Assembly: GCF_027924405.1 (NCBI RefSeq)
Contig: NZ_AP026978.1
Coordinates: 3,410,001-3,474,000, forward strand
Length of the DNA stretch: 64,000 nucleotides
Reading direction: 5' to 3'
Origin: Nocardia sputorum
Lineage (GTDB): Bacteria > Actinomycetota > Actinomycetes > Mycobacteriales > Mycobacteriaceae
In this document: piece after piece, positions 8,442-15,763 of the stretch
How positions within the stretch are numbered: position 1 is the first letter of the stretch
Layout: each line of letters opens with the position of its first letter
Notes under the pieces: generated by a model
The model's input: the letters and a program-made list of their open reading frames with translations, nothing else
What the model was told of the DNA's origin: nothing
Databases searched by the model: none
Program-made: the position numbers and the translations under genes

Positions 8442-9833
8442 TCAGCGGGCGGGCACGGCGGTCAACGGCAGTTCCTGCAACGCCACCGGCCCCGACGACA
8501 ACACATCCGGCCCGGTCGGTGCGCCACCACCGCAGCCTCCACCAGCTGTGGATTCGGTGGGTTCTTCGGCCGGGGCGTCGAAGACTCCGGAGCCGCCGCA
8601 GACACCGGTGTCGGGCAGAGCGAGTTCGACGCGTTCAGCGGCTTCGTGGTCCCCGGCCAGCGCTGCGGCCAGCGAGCGGACCTGTTCGTAGCCGGTCATC
8701 GCCAAGAATGTCGGGGCGCGGCCGTAGCTTTTCATCCCGGCCAGGAACACCCCCGGCTCCGGATGCGACAACTCCTTCACCCCATGCGGATACACGGTGC
8801 CGCAGGAATGCACATTCGGGTCGATCAACGGCGCCAGCTCCACCGGCGCCTGCAACACCGGGTCCAGGCCGAGGCGGATCTCCGACAGCCACGACAACTC
8901 CGGCCGGAACCCGGTCAACACCACCACCCGATCAACGTCCTCGATCCGGCGACCGGTATCCGACACCACCGCGTGCCGGCCGTTGCCCGTGGGTTCGATT
9001 GCGTCGGTCCGGAATCCGGTCACCACGGTGAGCAGACCGGCGTCGACGGCGTGTTTGGCGCGCTGCCCGAGCGCGCCGCGAGCGGGTAGCTGATCGGCCT
9101 CGCCGCCACCGAAAGTGGACCCGACCTCCCCGCGGCGCAGCACCCATGTCAACCGGGTGCCCGGCTCGTTATTCGCGACCTCGGTCAGGGCGATGATTGC
9201 GGTCAACGCCGAATGCCCACTTCCGGCGATCACGGTGTGCTTGCCTGCGTAGCGGGCGCGGACGGTGTCGTCGTCGAGGTCGGGCACCCGGTAGTCGATC
9301 ACCGCCGCGGCAGCGGTTTCGCCGAGCGCGGGCAGCCCTTCGCCGCCGAGGGGGTTGGGCGCGCCCCAGGTGCCGGAGGCGTCGATCACCGCTCGGGCCA
9401 GCACCCGCTCTTCGCTGCCGTCGCCGTAGCGCAGGTGCACCGACAACGGTTCGCTGTCGCGTCCGGCGTTCACGACCCGGTCGCGGCCGCGGCGGGCCAC
9501 GCCCACGACCTCGGTGTCGAGGACGACCACGTCCTCGCCGAGGGCTTTCGCCAGCGGCATCAGGTAATCGTTCACCCATTCCTGACCGGTCGGGTAGGTG
9601 TTCTCGGCCGGGGCGGCCCAGCCGCTGGGCTCGAGCAGGCGGCGCGCGGCCGGGGCGATGAGTTCGGCCCAGCGGGAAAACAGCCGCACATGATTCCACT
9701 CGCCCACGGCCGCACCAGCGGTGGCGCCGCGTTCGAACACCAGCGGGTTCAGTCCTCGTTCACGCAGTTCAGCAGCAGCGGCCAGACCGATCGGCCCGGC
9801 TCCTACCACCACGACGGGGAGTTCGTTCACCAT
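8442..9833 (-). CDS. arsO: ArsO-like flavin-dependent NAD(P)H oxidoreductase
   Basis: A 463-residue two-dinucleotide-binding flavoprotein. The FAD site is near the start (VVVVGAGPIGLAAAAELRER), and a second Rossmann motif appears mid-protein (HTVIAGSGHSALTAIIALTE). This layout, placed next to an ArsR gene, matches the ArsO family of flavin monooxygenase-like proteins of ars operons; their exact reaction is not settled. The C-terminus carries a Cys/Gly-rich tail (GVCGGSGVF, then GGGCGGG), possibly metal(loid)-binding. ATG 9833 is preferred over 9848 because AAGGA lies seven bases before it. The gene is divergent from arsR-arsN across a stretch with three operator-like palindromes. Confidence 0.8.
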   Translation of the reverse strand: MVNELPVVVVGAGPIGLAAAAELRERGLNPLVFERGATAGAAVGEWNHVRLFSRWAELIAPAARRLLEPSGWAAPAENTYPTGQEWVNDYLMPLAKALGEDVVVLDTEVVGVARRGRDRVVNAGRDSEPLSVHLRYGDGSEERVLARAVIDASGTWGAPNPLGGEGLPALGETAAAAVIDYRVPDLDDDTVRARYAGKHTVIAGSGHSALTAIIALTEVANNEPGTRLTWVLRRGEVGSTFGGGEADQLPARGALGQRAKHAVDAGLLTVVTGFRTDAIEPTGNGRHAVVSDTGRRIEDVDRVVVLTGFRPELSWLSEIRLGLDPVLQAPVELAPLIDPNVHSCGTVYPHGVKELSHPEPGVFLAGMKSYGRAPTFLAMTGYEQVRSLAAALAGDHEAAERVELALPDTGVCGGSGVFDAPAEEPTESTAGGGCGGGAPTGPDVLSSGPVALQELPLTAVPAR

Positions 9834-9846
9834 GAGGGTTCCTTTC

Positions 9847-9923
9847 ATCGACGGTCATCGATCAACTTGATGCAGGACTCTATCGACGTCCGTCGATGAA
9901 TGCAAGCATCGATGTTCGTCGAT
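9847..9923. promoter_or_regulatory. Three ArsR-type operator palindromes in the divergent promoter
   Basis: Three 16-base palindromes of the same design (7-base arms, 2-base centre): ATCGACGGTCATCGAT at 9847-9862, ATCGACGTCCGTCGAT at 9882-9897 (perfect arms) and ATCGATGTTCGTCGAT at 9908-9923. The outer two each have one arm mismatch. They fill the gap between the starts of arsO (9833) and the regulator gene (9936), where a homodimeric ArsR-type repressor would be expected to bind and control both directions. Confidence 0.7.
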
Positions 9924-9935
9924 ATAGTGGTGGTT

Positions 9936-10802
9936 ATGACGTCGTTGGATATGCCGGTCGTGCGCGCCGCCGGTGCGGAGCGGGTGGACGCGCTGACGGT
10001 GGGTGATGCCACCACCTACGCGCAGTGGTTCGCCTGCCTGGCCGATCCGACGCGGGTGCGGCTACTGCATCAGGTCGCCACCCGCCCAGCCGGGATCACC
10101 GTCGGTGAACTCGCCGAAGCACTGGGGATCGGGCAGCCCACGGTGTCGCATCACGTCCGCAAGCTCGCCGATGTCGGGTTCGTCAGCGTCCACAAGGACC
10201 GCACTTCCACCGTGGTGATGGTCAACCCCGCCTGCTGCACCGGCCTTCCTCACGCCGCCGACGCGGTCATGGGTGTGTTGACCCCGCGCCCCTGCTGCCC
10301 CGAGGACCTGCCCGCCGACGTCACCGTCCGGCAGATGCGCGCAGACGATTGGGAGGCGGTGCGCCGCATCTACGGCGAGGGCATCGCCACCGGCACGGCG
10401 ACTCCCGCCACCGAGGTTCCCAGCCGCGACACCCTCGAGGCGCGATGGTTACCGCAGCACCGGTGGGTGGCCGAGATCGACGGCGAAGTCATGGGCTGGG
10501 CCGCGCTTCGCGCCGCCTCCTGCGATGAGGGCTACGAGGGCGTGGCCGAGAGTTCGGTGTATGTGGCCGAGCAGATGCGCGGGCGTGGCATCGGGAAAGC
10601 CTTGCTGCACCGCCAGGTCATCGCGGCCGACGAAGCCGGGCTGTGGACCCTGCAGACCTCGATCTTTCCGGACAACCGCGCTGCGATCGCCCTGCACCAC
10701 TCCGCTGGCTACCGCACCGTCGGCGTGCGGGAACGCATCGCGCAACTCGAGGGGCAGTGGCGCGACACGGTCTTTTTGGAGCGCCGCAGCGCGGTGTGCT
10801 GA
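9936..10802 (+). CDS. ArsR-type repressor fused to GNAT acetyltransferase (ArsN-like)
   Basis: A 288-residue fusion. Residues about 28-100 are an ArsR/SmtB winged helix (WFACLADPTRVRLLHQVATR, recognition helix QPTVSHHVRKLADVGFVSV). Cysteines at 34, 100-101 and 120-121 could form a thiolate site for As(III), but the classical CVC in the helix is absent. Residues about 130-280 are a GNAT acetyltransferase with the acetyl-CoA loop QMRGRGIGKALLHR and the late SIFPDNRAAIALHHSAGYR typical of phosphinothricin/ArsN-type enzymes. ArsN N-acetylates the antibiotic arsinothricin, so sensing and detoxification may be joined in one chain. ATG 9936 places the operators upstream; in-frame codons from 9900 overlap them. 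Confidence 0.8.
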   Translation: MTSLDMPVVRAAGAERVDALTVGDATTYAQWFACLADPTRVRLLHQVATRPAGITVGELAEALGIGQPTVSHHVRKLADVGFVSVHKDRTSTVVMVNPACCTGLPHAADAVMGVLTPRPCCPEDLPADVTVRQMRADDWEAVRRIYGEGIATGTATPATEVPSRDTLEARWLPQHRWVAEIDGEVMGWAALRAASCDEGYEGVAESSVYVAEQMRGRGIGKALLHRQVIAADEAGLWTLQTSIFPDNRAAIALHHSAGYRTVGVRERIAQLEGQWRDTVFLERRSAVC

Positions 10803-10834
10803 CGAGCCCACCGGCGGCCGCGAGTGACCAGTGT

Positions 10835-11707
10835 TCAGCGCTCGGTGCGAATGTACTGATCGCCGGGTGTGGAATCTTCGTCCGGAAGCTCGTTTTCCTC
10901 ACCGAGTCGAAGCAATTCCCGAGTTTGGGCCTCGTAGCCCGGTTTGCCCATGTTCTGGAACGGGTTGGACCCCGGCGATGGAAGACGCAACCTATAGGCA
11001 TCGTTGTTCAGGGTCATTCCGGGCCTGCCGTGCCGCAGAACGTCGAGCGTCGTTTCGTCGAAGCCATCATCACCCATCGCGTTCATGAGCAGCTTCCGGA
11101 TCTCCTTGATGTTCTCCGGGGACGCCGGCGGGGTCGGCTCGGCGCATTCGGCCTGCTGTTTGGCTTCGATGTGCTCGCCGAGGCGCAGTTGCCAACCGAT
11201 TTGATGAACACGACCGATGATGTCCCGCAAGCCTTGGTTGTCCACCTCGTCGGAGGGCGACACGATAATGCCTCCCTCGACATCGACGTAAAATCCCTTC
11301 TGCTTCATCACATTCTGGTTCTTCGACCATTCTTCGATAGTTCCGAGGATCGCAAGGTTGGCATCAGGGTCGGGAGGTTCGACATCGAACCAGTAGTCCT
11401 CCTGAACCAGGAATCTGTGCACGCGGCGCAACTTCTCCTCGTGCCGTCCCCACAGCTGTCGAAGAGGCTGGTCCACGAAGGGTGTGCCCTCCGGTTCGTA
11501 GGCCATTTCGACGCGCCGCTGGTGTATCGCGATCGCTTTGCCGGACTCCTCCAGGGCAAGAATAGCCAGCGATCGGGCCAAACCAGCATTGCCCAAGTCG
11601 AGCACGGCGATGGCCGACCTCAGCAGGTTGTCGGCGTTCTGCAACAGCGCATCCTGCACCTGGACGACCTGCGTGGGAGTGAGGTCCGATAGACGGGGCG
11701 TTGGCAT
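10835..11707 (-). CDS. AbiV-family abortive infection protein
   Basis: A 290-residue soluble protein. Its N-terminal part carries the AbiV signature: a helical stretch ending in LARSLAILALEESGKAIAIH, where the ALEE.GK motif is typical. The rest is helical, with a charged C-terminus (LLRLGEENELPDEDSTPGDQ). In lactococci AbiV aborts phage infection by blocking translation; whether this distant homologue does so is inference. ATG 11707 starts right before the conserved region; a longer frame upstream (to 11821) is Arg-rich and unlikely. The gene is lower in GC than the ars genes on both sides and converges on arsR-arsN, so it looks like a separate cargo insertion between two ars operons. Confidence 0.7.
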   Translation of the reverse strand: MPTPRLSDLTPTQVVQVQDALLQNADNLLRSAIAVLDLGNAGLARSLAILALEESGKAIAIHQRRVEMAYEPEGTPFVDQPLRQLWGRHEEKLRRVHRFLVQEDYWFDVEPPDPDANLAILGTIEEWSKNQNVMKQKGFYVDVEGGIIVSPSDEVDNQGLRDIIGRVHQIGWQLRLGEHIEAKQQAECAEPTPPASPENIKEIRKLLMNAMGDDGFDETTLDVLRHGRPGMTLNNDAYRLRLPSPGSNPFQNMGKPGYEAQTRELLRLGEENELPDEDSTPGDQYIRTER

Positions 11708-11847
11708 CCGACCAGTGTGAGGCAACGCACCGGCCACGTCATGCCGTCTCCGTACCGCTGGCCGACCACGATGATCCCGCCTCGGACGAGGTGTTGCGAC
11801 CGGTCGCCGACCGGCATTCACCAGATGTTCGCTTGGCCACTGATTCC

Positions 11848-11865
11848 ATATCTGTCAATATCGAT
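11848..11865. promoter_or_regulatory. Possible ArsR operator at arsR
   Basis: ATATCTGTCAATATCGAT lies three bases before the arsR ATG. It resembles AT-rich ATATC/ATCGAT operator half-sites of ArsR repressors and implies a very short leader. It is suggestive only. Confidence 0.35.
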
Positions 11866-11867
11866 GC

Positions 11868-12245
11868 ATGTCTAAGTCTCAGCTGCCGTTGACGCCGGTC
11901 CAGGCGTGCATTGCCGCACCGTTGGTGCGAGAGCCACTGACCGCGCAGGCCGCCGCCGATTTGGCGGGCGTGTTCAAGGCGCTGTCGGATCCGGTGCGGC
12001 TGCGGCTGCTGAGTGTGGTCGCCTCCCGCGCCAACCAGGAAGCCTGCGTGTGCGACCTGTCCGAAGGCATCGATGTCTCCCAGCCGACGATCTCCCATCA
12101 CCTGAAGGTGCTGCGTGAGGCAGGGCTGTTGACCAGCGAACGCCGGGCCTCATGGGTGTACTACCGCGTGGTTCCCGAAGCGCTGCAACGCCTTTCGCAT
12201 GTGCTGCTGATCAACAGCGGCGACACGTTGGGGGTGGGCGCGTGA
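11868..12245 (+). CDS. arsR: ArsR arsenic-responsive repressor
   Basis: A 125-residue winged-helix repressor of the ArsR/SmtB family. It has FKALSDPVRLRLLSVVASRA, the As(III)-binding CVCDL motif in EACVCDLSEGI, and the recognition helix VSQPTISHHLKVLREAGLL. It closely resembles the mycobacterial ArsR located beside cadI/arsC. A cysteine near residue 14 (PVQACIAAPLV) may add a third thiolate. The stop overlaps the GTG start of acr3, so it is the first gene of an arsR-acr3-arsC-arsC-arsC operon, probably auto-repressed. Confidence 0.92.
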   Translation: MSKSQLPLTPVQACIAAPLVREPLTAQAAADLAGVFKALSDPVRLRLLSVVASRANQEACVCDLSEGIDVSQPTISHHLKVLREAGLLTSERRASWVYYRVVPEALQRLSHVLLINSGDTLGVGA

Positions 12246-13360
12246 GCGTGCGGACCGAACCCGACACTGCTGTCGTCGGCAAGCTGTCGACCCTGGACCG
12301 GTTCCTGCCGGTGTGGATCGGCGCCGCCATGGTCGCCGGGCTCCTACTCGGCCGCGTGATCCCCGGCCTCGGGGACGCGTTGAGCGCGGTAGAGATTGAC
12401 GGCATCTCGCTGCCGATCGCGATCGGGTTGCTGATCATGATGTACCCGGTGCTGGCAAAAGTCCGCTACGACCGCCTCGACTCCGTCACCGGCGACCGCG
12501 GTCTTCTTCTCGGCTCCCTCATCCTGAACTGGGTGCTGGGCCCGGCGTTGATGTTCGCCCTGGCGTGGCTGCTGTTGCCGGATCTGCCGGAGTATCGCAC
12601 CGGGTTGATCATCGTGGGGTTGGCGCGCTGCATCGCGATGGTCATCATCTGGAACGATTTGGCCTGCGGTGACCGCGAAGCCGCCGCGGTGCTGGTGGCA
12701 CTGAATTCGATGTTCCAGGTGCTCATGTTCGCCGTGCTGGGCTGGTTCTACCTGTCGGTGCTGCCGGGCTGGCTCGGGTTGGAGCAGACCACGATCGACA
12801 CCTCGCCGTGGCAGATCGCGAAGTCGGTGCTGATCTTCCTCGGGATTCCGCTGCTGGCGGGCTATCTGACCCGCCGTCTCGGCGAGCGCGGCAAGGGCCG
12901 CGACTGGTATGAATCCACGCTGCTGCCGCGGATCGGGCCGTGGGCGCTGTACGGGCTGCTGTTCACCATCGTCATCCTGTTCGCCCTGCAAGGCAAACAG
13001 ATCACCTCCCAACCGCTGGATGTGGTGCGGATCGCGATCCCGCTGCTGGCCTACTTCGCCATCATGTGGGGCGGCGGCTACCTGCTGGGCGCCGTCCTCG
13101 GCCTTGGTTACGAGCGCACGACCACGTTGGCGTTCACCGCGGCGGGCAACAACTTCGAACTCGCGATCGCCGTCGCGATCGCTACCTACGGCGCCGCCTC
13201 CGGCCAAGCTCTCGCCGGAGTCGTCGGCCCGCTCATCGAAGTCCCCGTCTTGGTCGGGCTGGTGTACGTCTCACTGGCGCTGCGCACCCGCTTCGGCGCC
13301 TCCGGCACTGCCGCGACCGTCTCTTCGGGTGTGGCAGAGGAAAAGGTGCTCGAGCGGTGA
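12242..13360 (+). CDS. acr3: Acr3-type arsenite efflux transporter
   Basis: A 372-residue membrane protein with about ten hydrophobic helices, the normal Acr3 length. Diagnostic sites are the conserved Cys in GLARCIAMVIIWNDLACGD (required for As(III) transport in Acr3), GNNFELAIAVAIATYG and the conserved Glu in GPLIEVPVLVGLVYV. It exports arsenite produced by the downstream reductases. It starts at GTG 12242, overlapping the arsR stop (GTGA), and ends overlapping the next gene start in the same way, so the three are translationally coupled. Confidence 0.95.
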   Translation: MSVRTEPDTAVVGKLSTLDRFLPVWIGAAMVAGLLLGRVIPGLGDALSAVEIDGISLPIAIGLLIMMYPVLAKVRYDRLDSVTGDRGLLLGSLILNWVLGPALMFALAWLLLPDLPEYRTGLIIVGLARCIAMVIIWNDLACGDREAAAVLVALNSMFQVLMFAVLGWFYLSVLPGWLGLEQTTIDTSPWQIAKSVLIFLGIPLLAGYLTRRLGERGKGRDWYESTLLPRIGPWALYGLLFTIVILFALQGKQITSQPLDVVRIAIPLLAYFAIMWGGGYLLGAVLGLGYERTTTLAFTAAGNNFELAIAVAIATYGAASGQALAGVVGPLIEVPVLVGLVYVSLALRTRFGASGTAATVSSGVAEEKVLER

Positions 13361-13773
13361 CCGCGAACCCTGCTGTGCTGTTCGTGTGCGTGAAGAACGG
13401 CGGCAAGTCCCAGATGGCCGCCGGGCTGATGCGCCACGCCGCCGAAGGACGCATCGAGGTGTACTCCGCGGGCACCGCCCCCGGCGCGAGTCTCAACGCG
13501 CTGTCGGTGCAGTCGCTGCTGGAAGTCGGCGTCGACATCCGCAAGGAGACCCCGAAACCGATCGACCCGCGACTGCTGCGCGCAGTCGACCTCGTCGTCA
13601 CGCTGGGCCGCGAAGCGCACGTCGATCCCGTCGACGGGGTACGGGTCGTGAACTGGGACACCGACGAACCCTCCGAACGCGGTATCGACGGCCTCGAACG
13701 CATGCGCCTGATCCGCGACGACATCAACACCCGCGTGCAGCACCTGCTCACCGAACTCCAGCCCTCCGTCTGA
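13357..13773 (+). CDS. ArsC-type arsenate reductase homologue with Lys in place of P-loop Arg
   Basis: A 138-residue low-molecular-weight phosphatase fold protein. The P-loop is VCVKNGGKSQMAAG: Cys11 and then Lys17 where the canonical CX5R Arg sits. The same NGGKSQMA form occurs in a single-domain ArsC paralogue of corynebacteria, which act as mycothiol-dependent arsenate reductases, so this is a known subtype rather than simple decay. The rest is conserved, including NWDTDEPSERGIDGLERMRL with the general-acid Asp region. GTG 13357 overlaps the acr3 stop. It is the first of three tandem ArsC genes, which may divide roles between catalysis and partner binding. Confidence 0.8.
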   Translation: MTANPAVLFVCVKNGGKSQMAAGLMRHAAEGRIEVYSAGTAPGASLNALSVQSLLEVGVDIRKETPKPIDPRLLRAVDLVVTLGREAHVDPVDGVRVVNWDTDEPSERGIDGLERMRLIRDDINTRVQHLLTELQPSV

Positions 13774-13806
13774 CCCTGTCACACCACTCAGCATCGGAAC
13801 ACCGCT

Positions 13807-14478
13807 ATGAGCGACAGCCCCCTCGCCCACGCCACCTACGTTCGTGACGACCTGACCATCGACCAGCAACTCGCCCTCAAAACCGCCGCCTCCCGCCTGC
13901 AGCGAGAATTCGACGGCACCTTCGGCGTCGAGACCATCGAACGGTTCCTGCACTCCTCCTACGACCAATTCGCCGGCCGCGCCACCGTCATGAACTTCCT
14001 ACCGCTACTGGCCGAACGCTTCGCCCGCCAACGCCTCAACGCCCTCGCCAAGGTCGAGGGCAAAGCCCACACCGGCAAACCCACCGTGCTGTTCCTGTGC
14101 ACTCACAACGCCGGACGCTCGCAGATGGCGCTGGGATTCTTCACCCACCTCGCCGCAGACAACGCCGTCGCCTGGTCCGGCGGCAGCGAGCCCGGCGAGC
14201 AGATCAACCCCGCCGCTGTCGAAGCCATGGCCGAGGTAGGCATCGACATCACCACCGAATTCCCGAAGCCATGGACCGAGGAAATCTTGCAGGCAGCCGA
14301 CGTGATCATCACCATGGGCTGCGGGGATGCCTGCCCCCTCTACCCGGGCCGCCGGTATGAGGAATGGGACCTCGACGACCCCGCCGGACTCGACGTCGCC
14401 GCCATCCGCCCCATCCGCGAGGAAATCGAAACCCGCGTCCGCCACCTGCTTGCCGAACTCGACATCCCCACCAGCTGA
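13807..14478 (+). CDS. arsC: Arsenate reductase ArsC with N-terminal helical domain
   Basis: A 223-residue protein. Residues 1-85 form a helical region (TIDQQLALKTAASRLQREFD, then ERFLHSSYDQFAGRATVMNF), the three-helix-bundle domain seen ahead of ArsC in many actinobacteria. Residues 93-220 are the LMW-phosphatase fold with P-loop LCTHNAGRSQMALG (Cys98, Arg104) and MGCGDACPLYPG, which has extra cysteines in the position of the redox loop. It reduces arsenate to arsenite, probably with mycothiol and mycoredoxin in this lineage. It begins 34 bases after the previous gene. Confidence 0.9.
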   Translation: MSDSPLAHATYVRDDLTIDQQLALKTAASRLQREFDGTFGVETIERFLHSSYDQFAGRATVMNFLPLLAERFARQRLNALAKVEGKAHTGKPTVLFLCTHNAGRSQMALGFFTHLAADNAVAWSGGSEPGEQINPAAVEAMAEVGIDITTEFPKPWTEEILQAADVIITMGCGDACPLYPGRRYEEWDLDDPAGLDVAAIRPIREEIETRVRHLLAELDIPTS

Positions 14479-14493
14479 AAGGCCAACTCGCTC

Positions 14494-14907
14494 ATGGCAT
14501 CCAAGCCCAGCGTGCTGTTCGTCTGCGTCCACAACGCCGGACGCTCCCAGATGGCCGCCGGATTCCTCACCCACCTCGCCGGAGACGCCATCGAAGTCCG
14601 CTCCGCAGGCAGCGCGCCCGCCGAGTCCATCAACCCCGCCGCGGTCGAAGCCATGCGCGAGGTCGGCATCGACATCTCCGACCGGTCACCCAAAATCCTC
14701 ACCTTCGACGCCGTCGAAGCCTCCGACGTCGTCATCACCATGGGCTGCGGCGACACCTGCCCAGTCTTCCCCGGAGTCAGCTACCGCGACTGGGTACTCG
14801 AGGACCCCGCAGGCAAAGGCGTCGAGTCGGTGCGCCCGATCCGCGACGAGATCAAGGTCCGTGTCGAGGAACTCGTCGCCGAACTGCTGCCCGCGCGCTT
14901 GAACTGA
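14494..14907 (+). CDS. arsC: Arsenate reductase ArsC (arsenate-mycothiol transferase type)
   Basis: A 137-residue single-domain LMW-phosphatase fold enzyme with an intact P-loop, VCVHNAGRSQMAAG (Cys11, Arg17), and MGCGDTCPVFPG plus the acidic loop WVLEDPAGKG carrying the catalytic Asp. Actinobacterial homologues couple arsenate to mycothiol and release arsenite via mycoredoxin; the sequence fits that type. It lies 15 bases after the preceding arsC. It is the last gene of the operon, followed 52 bases later by a hairpin. Confidence 0.9.
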   Translation: MASKPSVLFVCVHNAGRSQMAAGFLTHLAGDAIEVRSAGSAPAESINPAAVEAMREVGIDISDRSPKILTFDAVEASDVVITMGCGDTCPVFPGVSYRDWVLEDPAGKGVESVRPIRDEIKVRVEELVAELLPARLN

Positions 14908-14958
14908 GGACATCGACACGATCAGTACATCTGGCGTCTACGAGAGCGCACCCGAGGC

Positions 14959-14979
14959 AACGGCGGCGGAGCCGTCGTT
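14959..14979 (+). terminator. Hairpin after the ars operon
   Basis: AACGGCGGC, a GGA loop, then GCCGTCGTT: a nine-base stem with one mismatch, 52 bases beyond the last arsC stop. There is no T tract, which is common for actinobacterial terminators. Confidence 0.45.
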
Positions 14980-15514
14980 CCGGTAACCTGGGTGCGGGAG
15001 AATCGGCGGACAGGTCGTCAGGAGACTGTCATGTCCGTGCCTGGTTCATCGCTTCCCTCGTGCGTGCTGCCGAGCTGGTGTTGTTTCCTTCCGACCGAGC
15101 GAGTTCGGAGTACGACCATGGGGTCGCGGGCTGCGGTTTCCCGAATCGCAGGCATTGGCGCGGGATTCGAAACACCTTCAGGCGTAGCTGGCATTACCTT
15201 CAGCGGAGTGCGCCGCGAGTTCGTAGGCTCGCCACTGGTTGGTTCTGATATCCGCGCCCGTTCAGGTTATTCGAGAGCGCCTCTCAGTCGTGGAGACGGG
15301 GTTCGGCCGCATCGTCGGCCACCTTCCGTAATACACCGCAGGACAGAGTGTTTCGCGCTCGGTCGGCTGGCATCGGGTTTCGGTTTACGACCGTGCGCTG
15401 CTGCGGGTGGTCCGTACATCCTTTCCGCGGACATGCGCCGAGCCTTCCGCGGCGATCGCGCGCGTTCTGCCATCTTCAGCCCAGCGCAGGGGCTTGAAAG
15501 CTCGGGGTCCGAGC
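14980..15514. other. No supportable gene
   Basis: About 530 bases between the ars operon and the recombinase cluster. Open frames exist on both strands but lack protein-like composition, ribosome binding sites or recognisable motifs. It probably holds the promoter of the integration genes. Confidence 0.4.
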
Positions 15515-15763
15515 ATGTCTACTGAAGCCAGCAATCGGGGGGTTAACCGAGAAGGCGATGAGCCTGGCATCATCGGAGTGGTTTGCCCCGACAGCCCACC
15601 CGCGCTGACCGACGACGCGGCCAGGGCACTGCTTGCGCTTCTGCTTCGACATTCCCGCGAACACTCCGGCGAGAGGGACGACGATGCCGACCGAACCCAA
15701 CGAATGGGCCGTCCTCGACGAACTGCTGGGACTGGTCCCCGAAACCGTCGAAAGCACCGATGA
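15515..15763 (+). CDS. Small protein overlapping the recombinase start
   Basis: An 82-residue frame from ATG 15515. The first 55 residues look real (MSTEASNRGVNREGDEPGII, then ALTDDAARALLALLLRHSRE). The last 27 overlap the recombinase gene and are Arg-rich. Short acidic proteins with an ARALL-type helix often precede large serine recombinase genes in actinobacterial elements, so it may be an accessory or regulatory partner. No domain is identified. Confidence 0.4.
   Translation: MSTEASNRGVNREGDEPGIIGVVCPDSPPALTDDAARALLALLLRHSREHSGERDDDADRTQRMGRPRRTAGTGPRNRRKHR

Noticed and set aside
13357..13773. The CX5K ArsC as a dead pseudogene
   Set aside because: The whole protein is otherwise conserved and the Lys form is shared with a corynebacterial ArsC-type protein, so it is a subtype rather than decay.
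14364..15248. A 294-codon plus-strand frame across the third arsC and beyond
   Set aside because: It is out of frame with two well-supported arsC genes and Arg/Pro-rich; no start signal.
14992..15525. A 177-codon plus-strand frame between the ars operon and the recombinase
   Set aside because: It has mixed composition, no domain and no ribosome binding site, and no support beyond being open.
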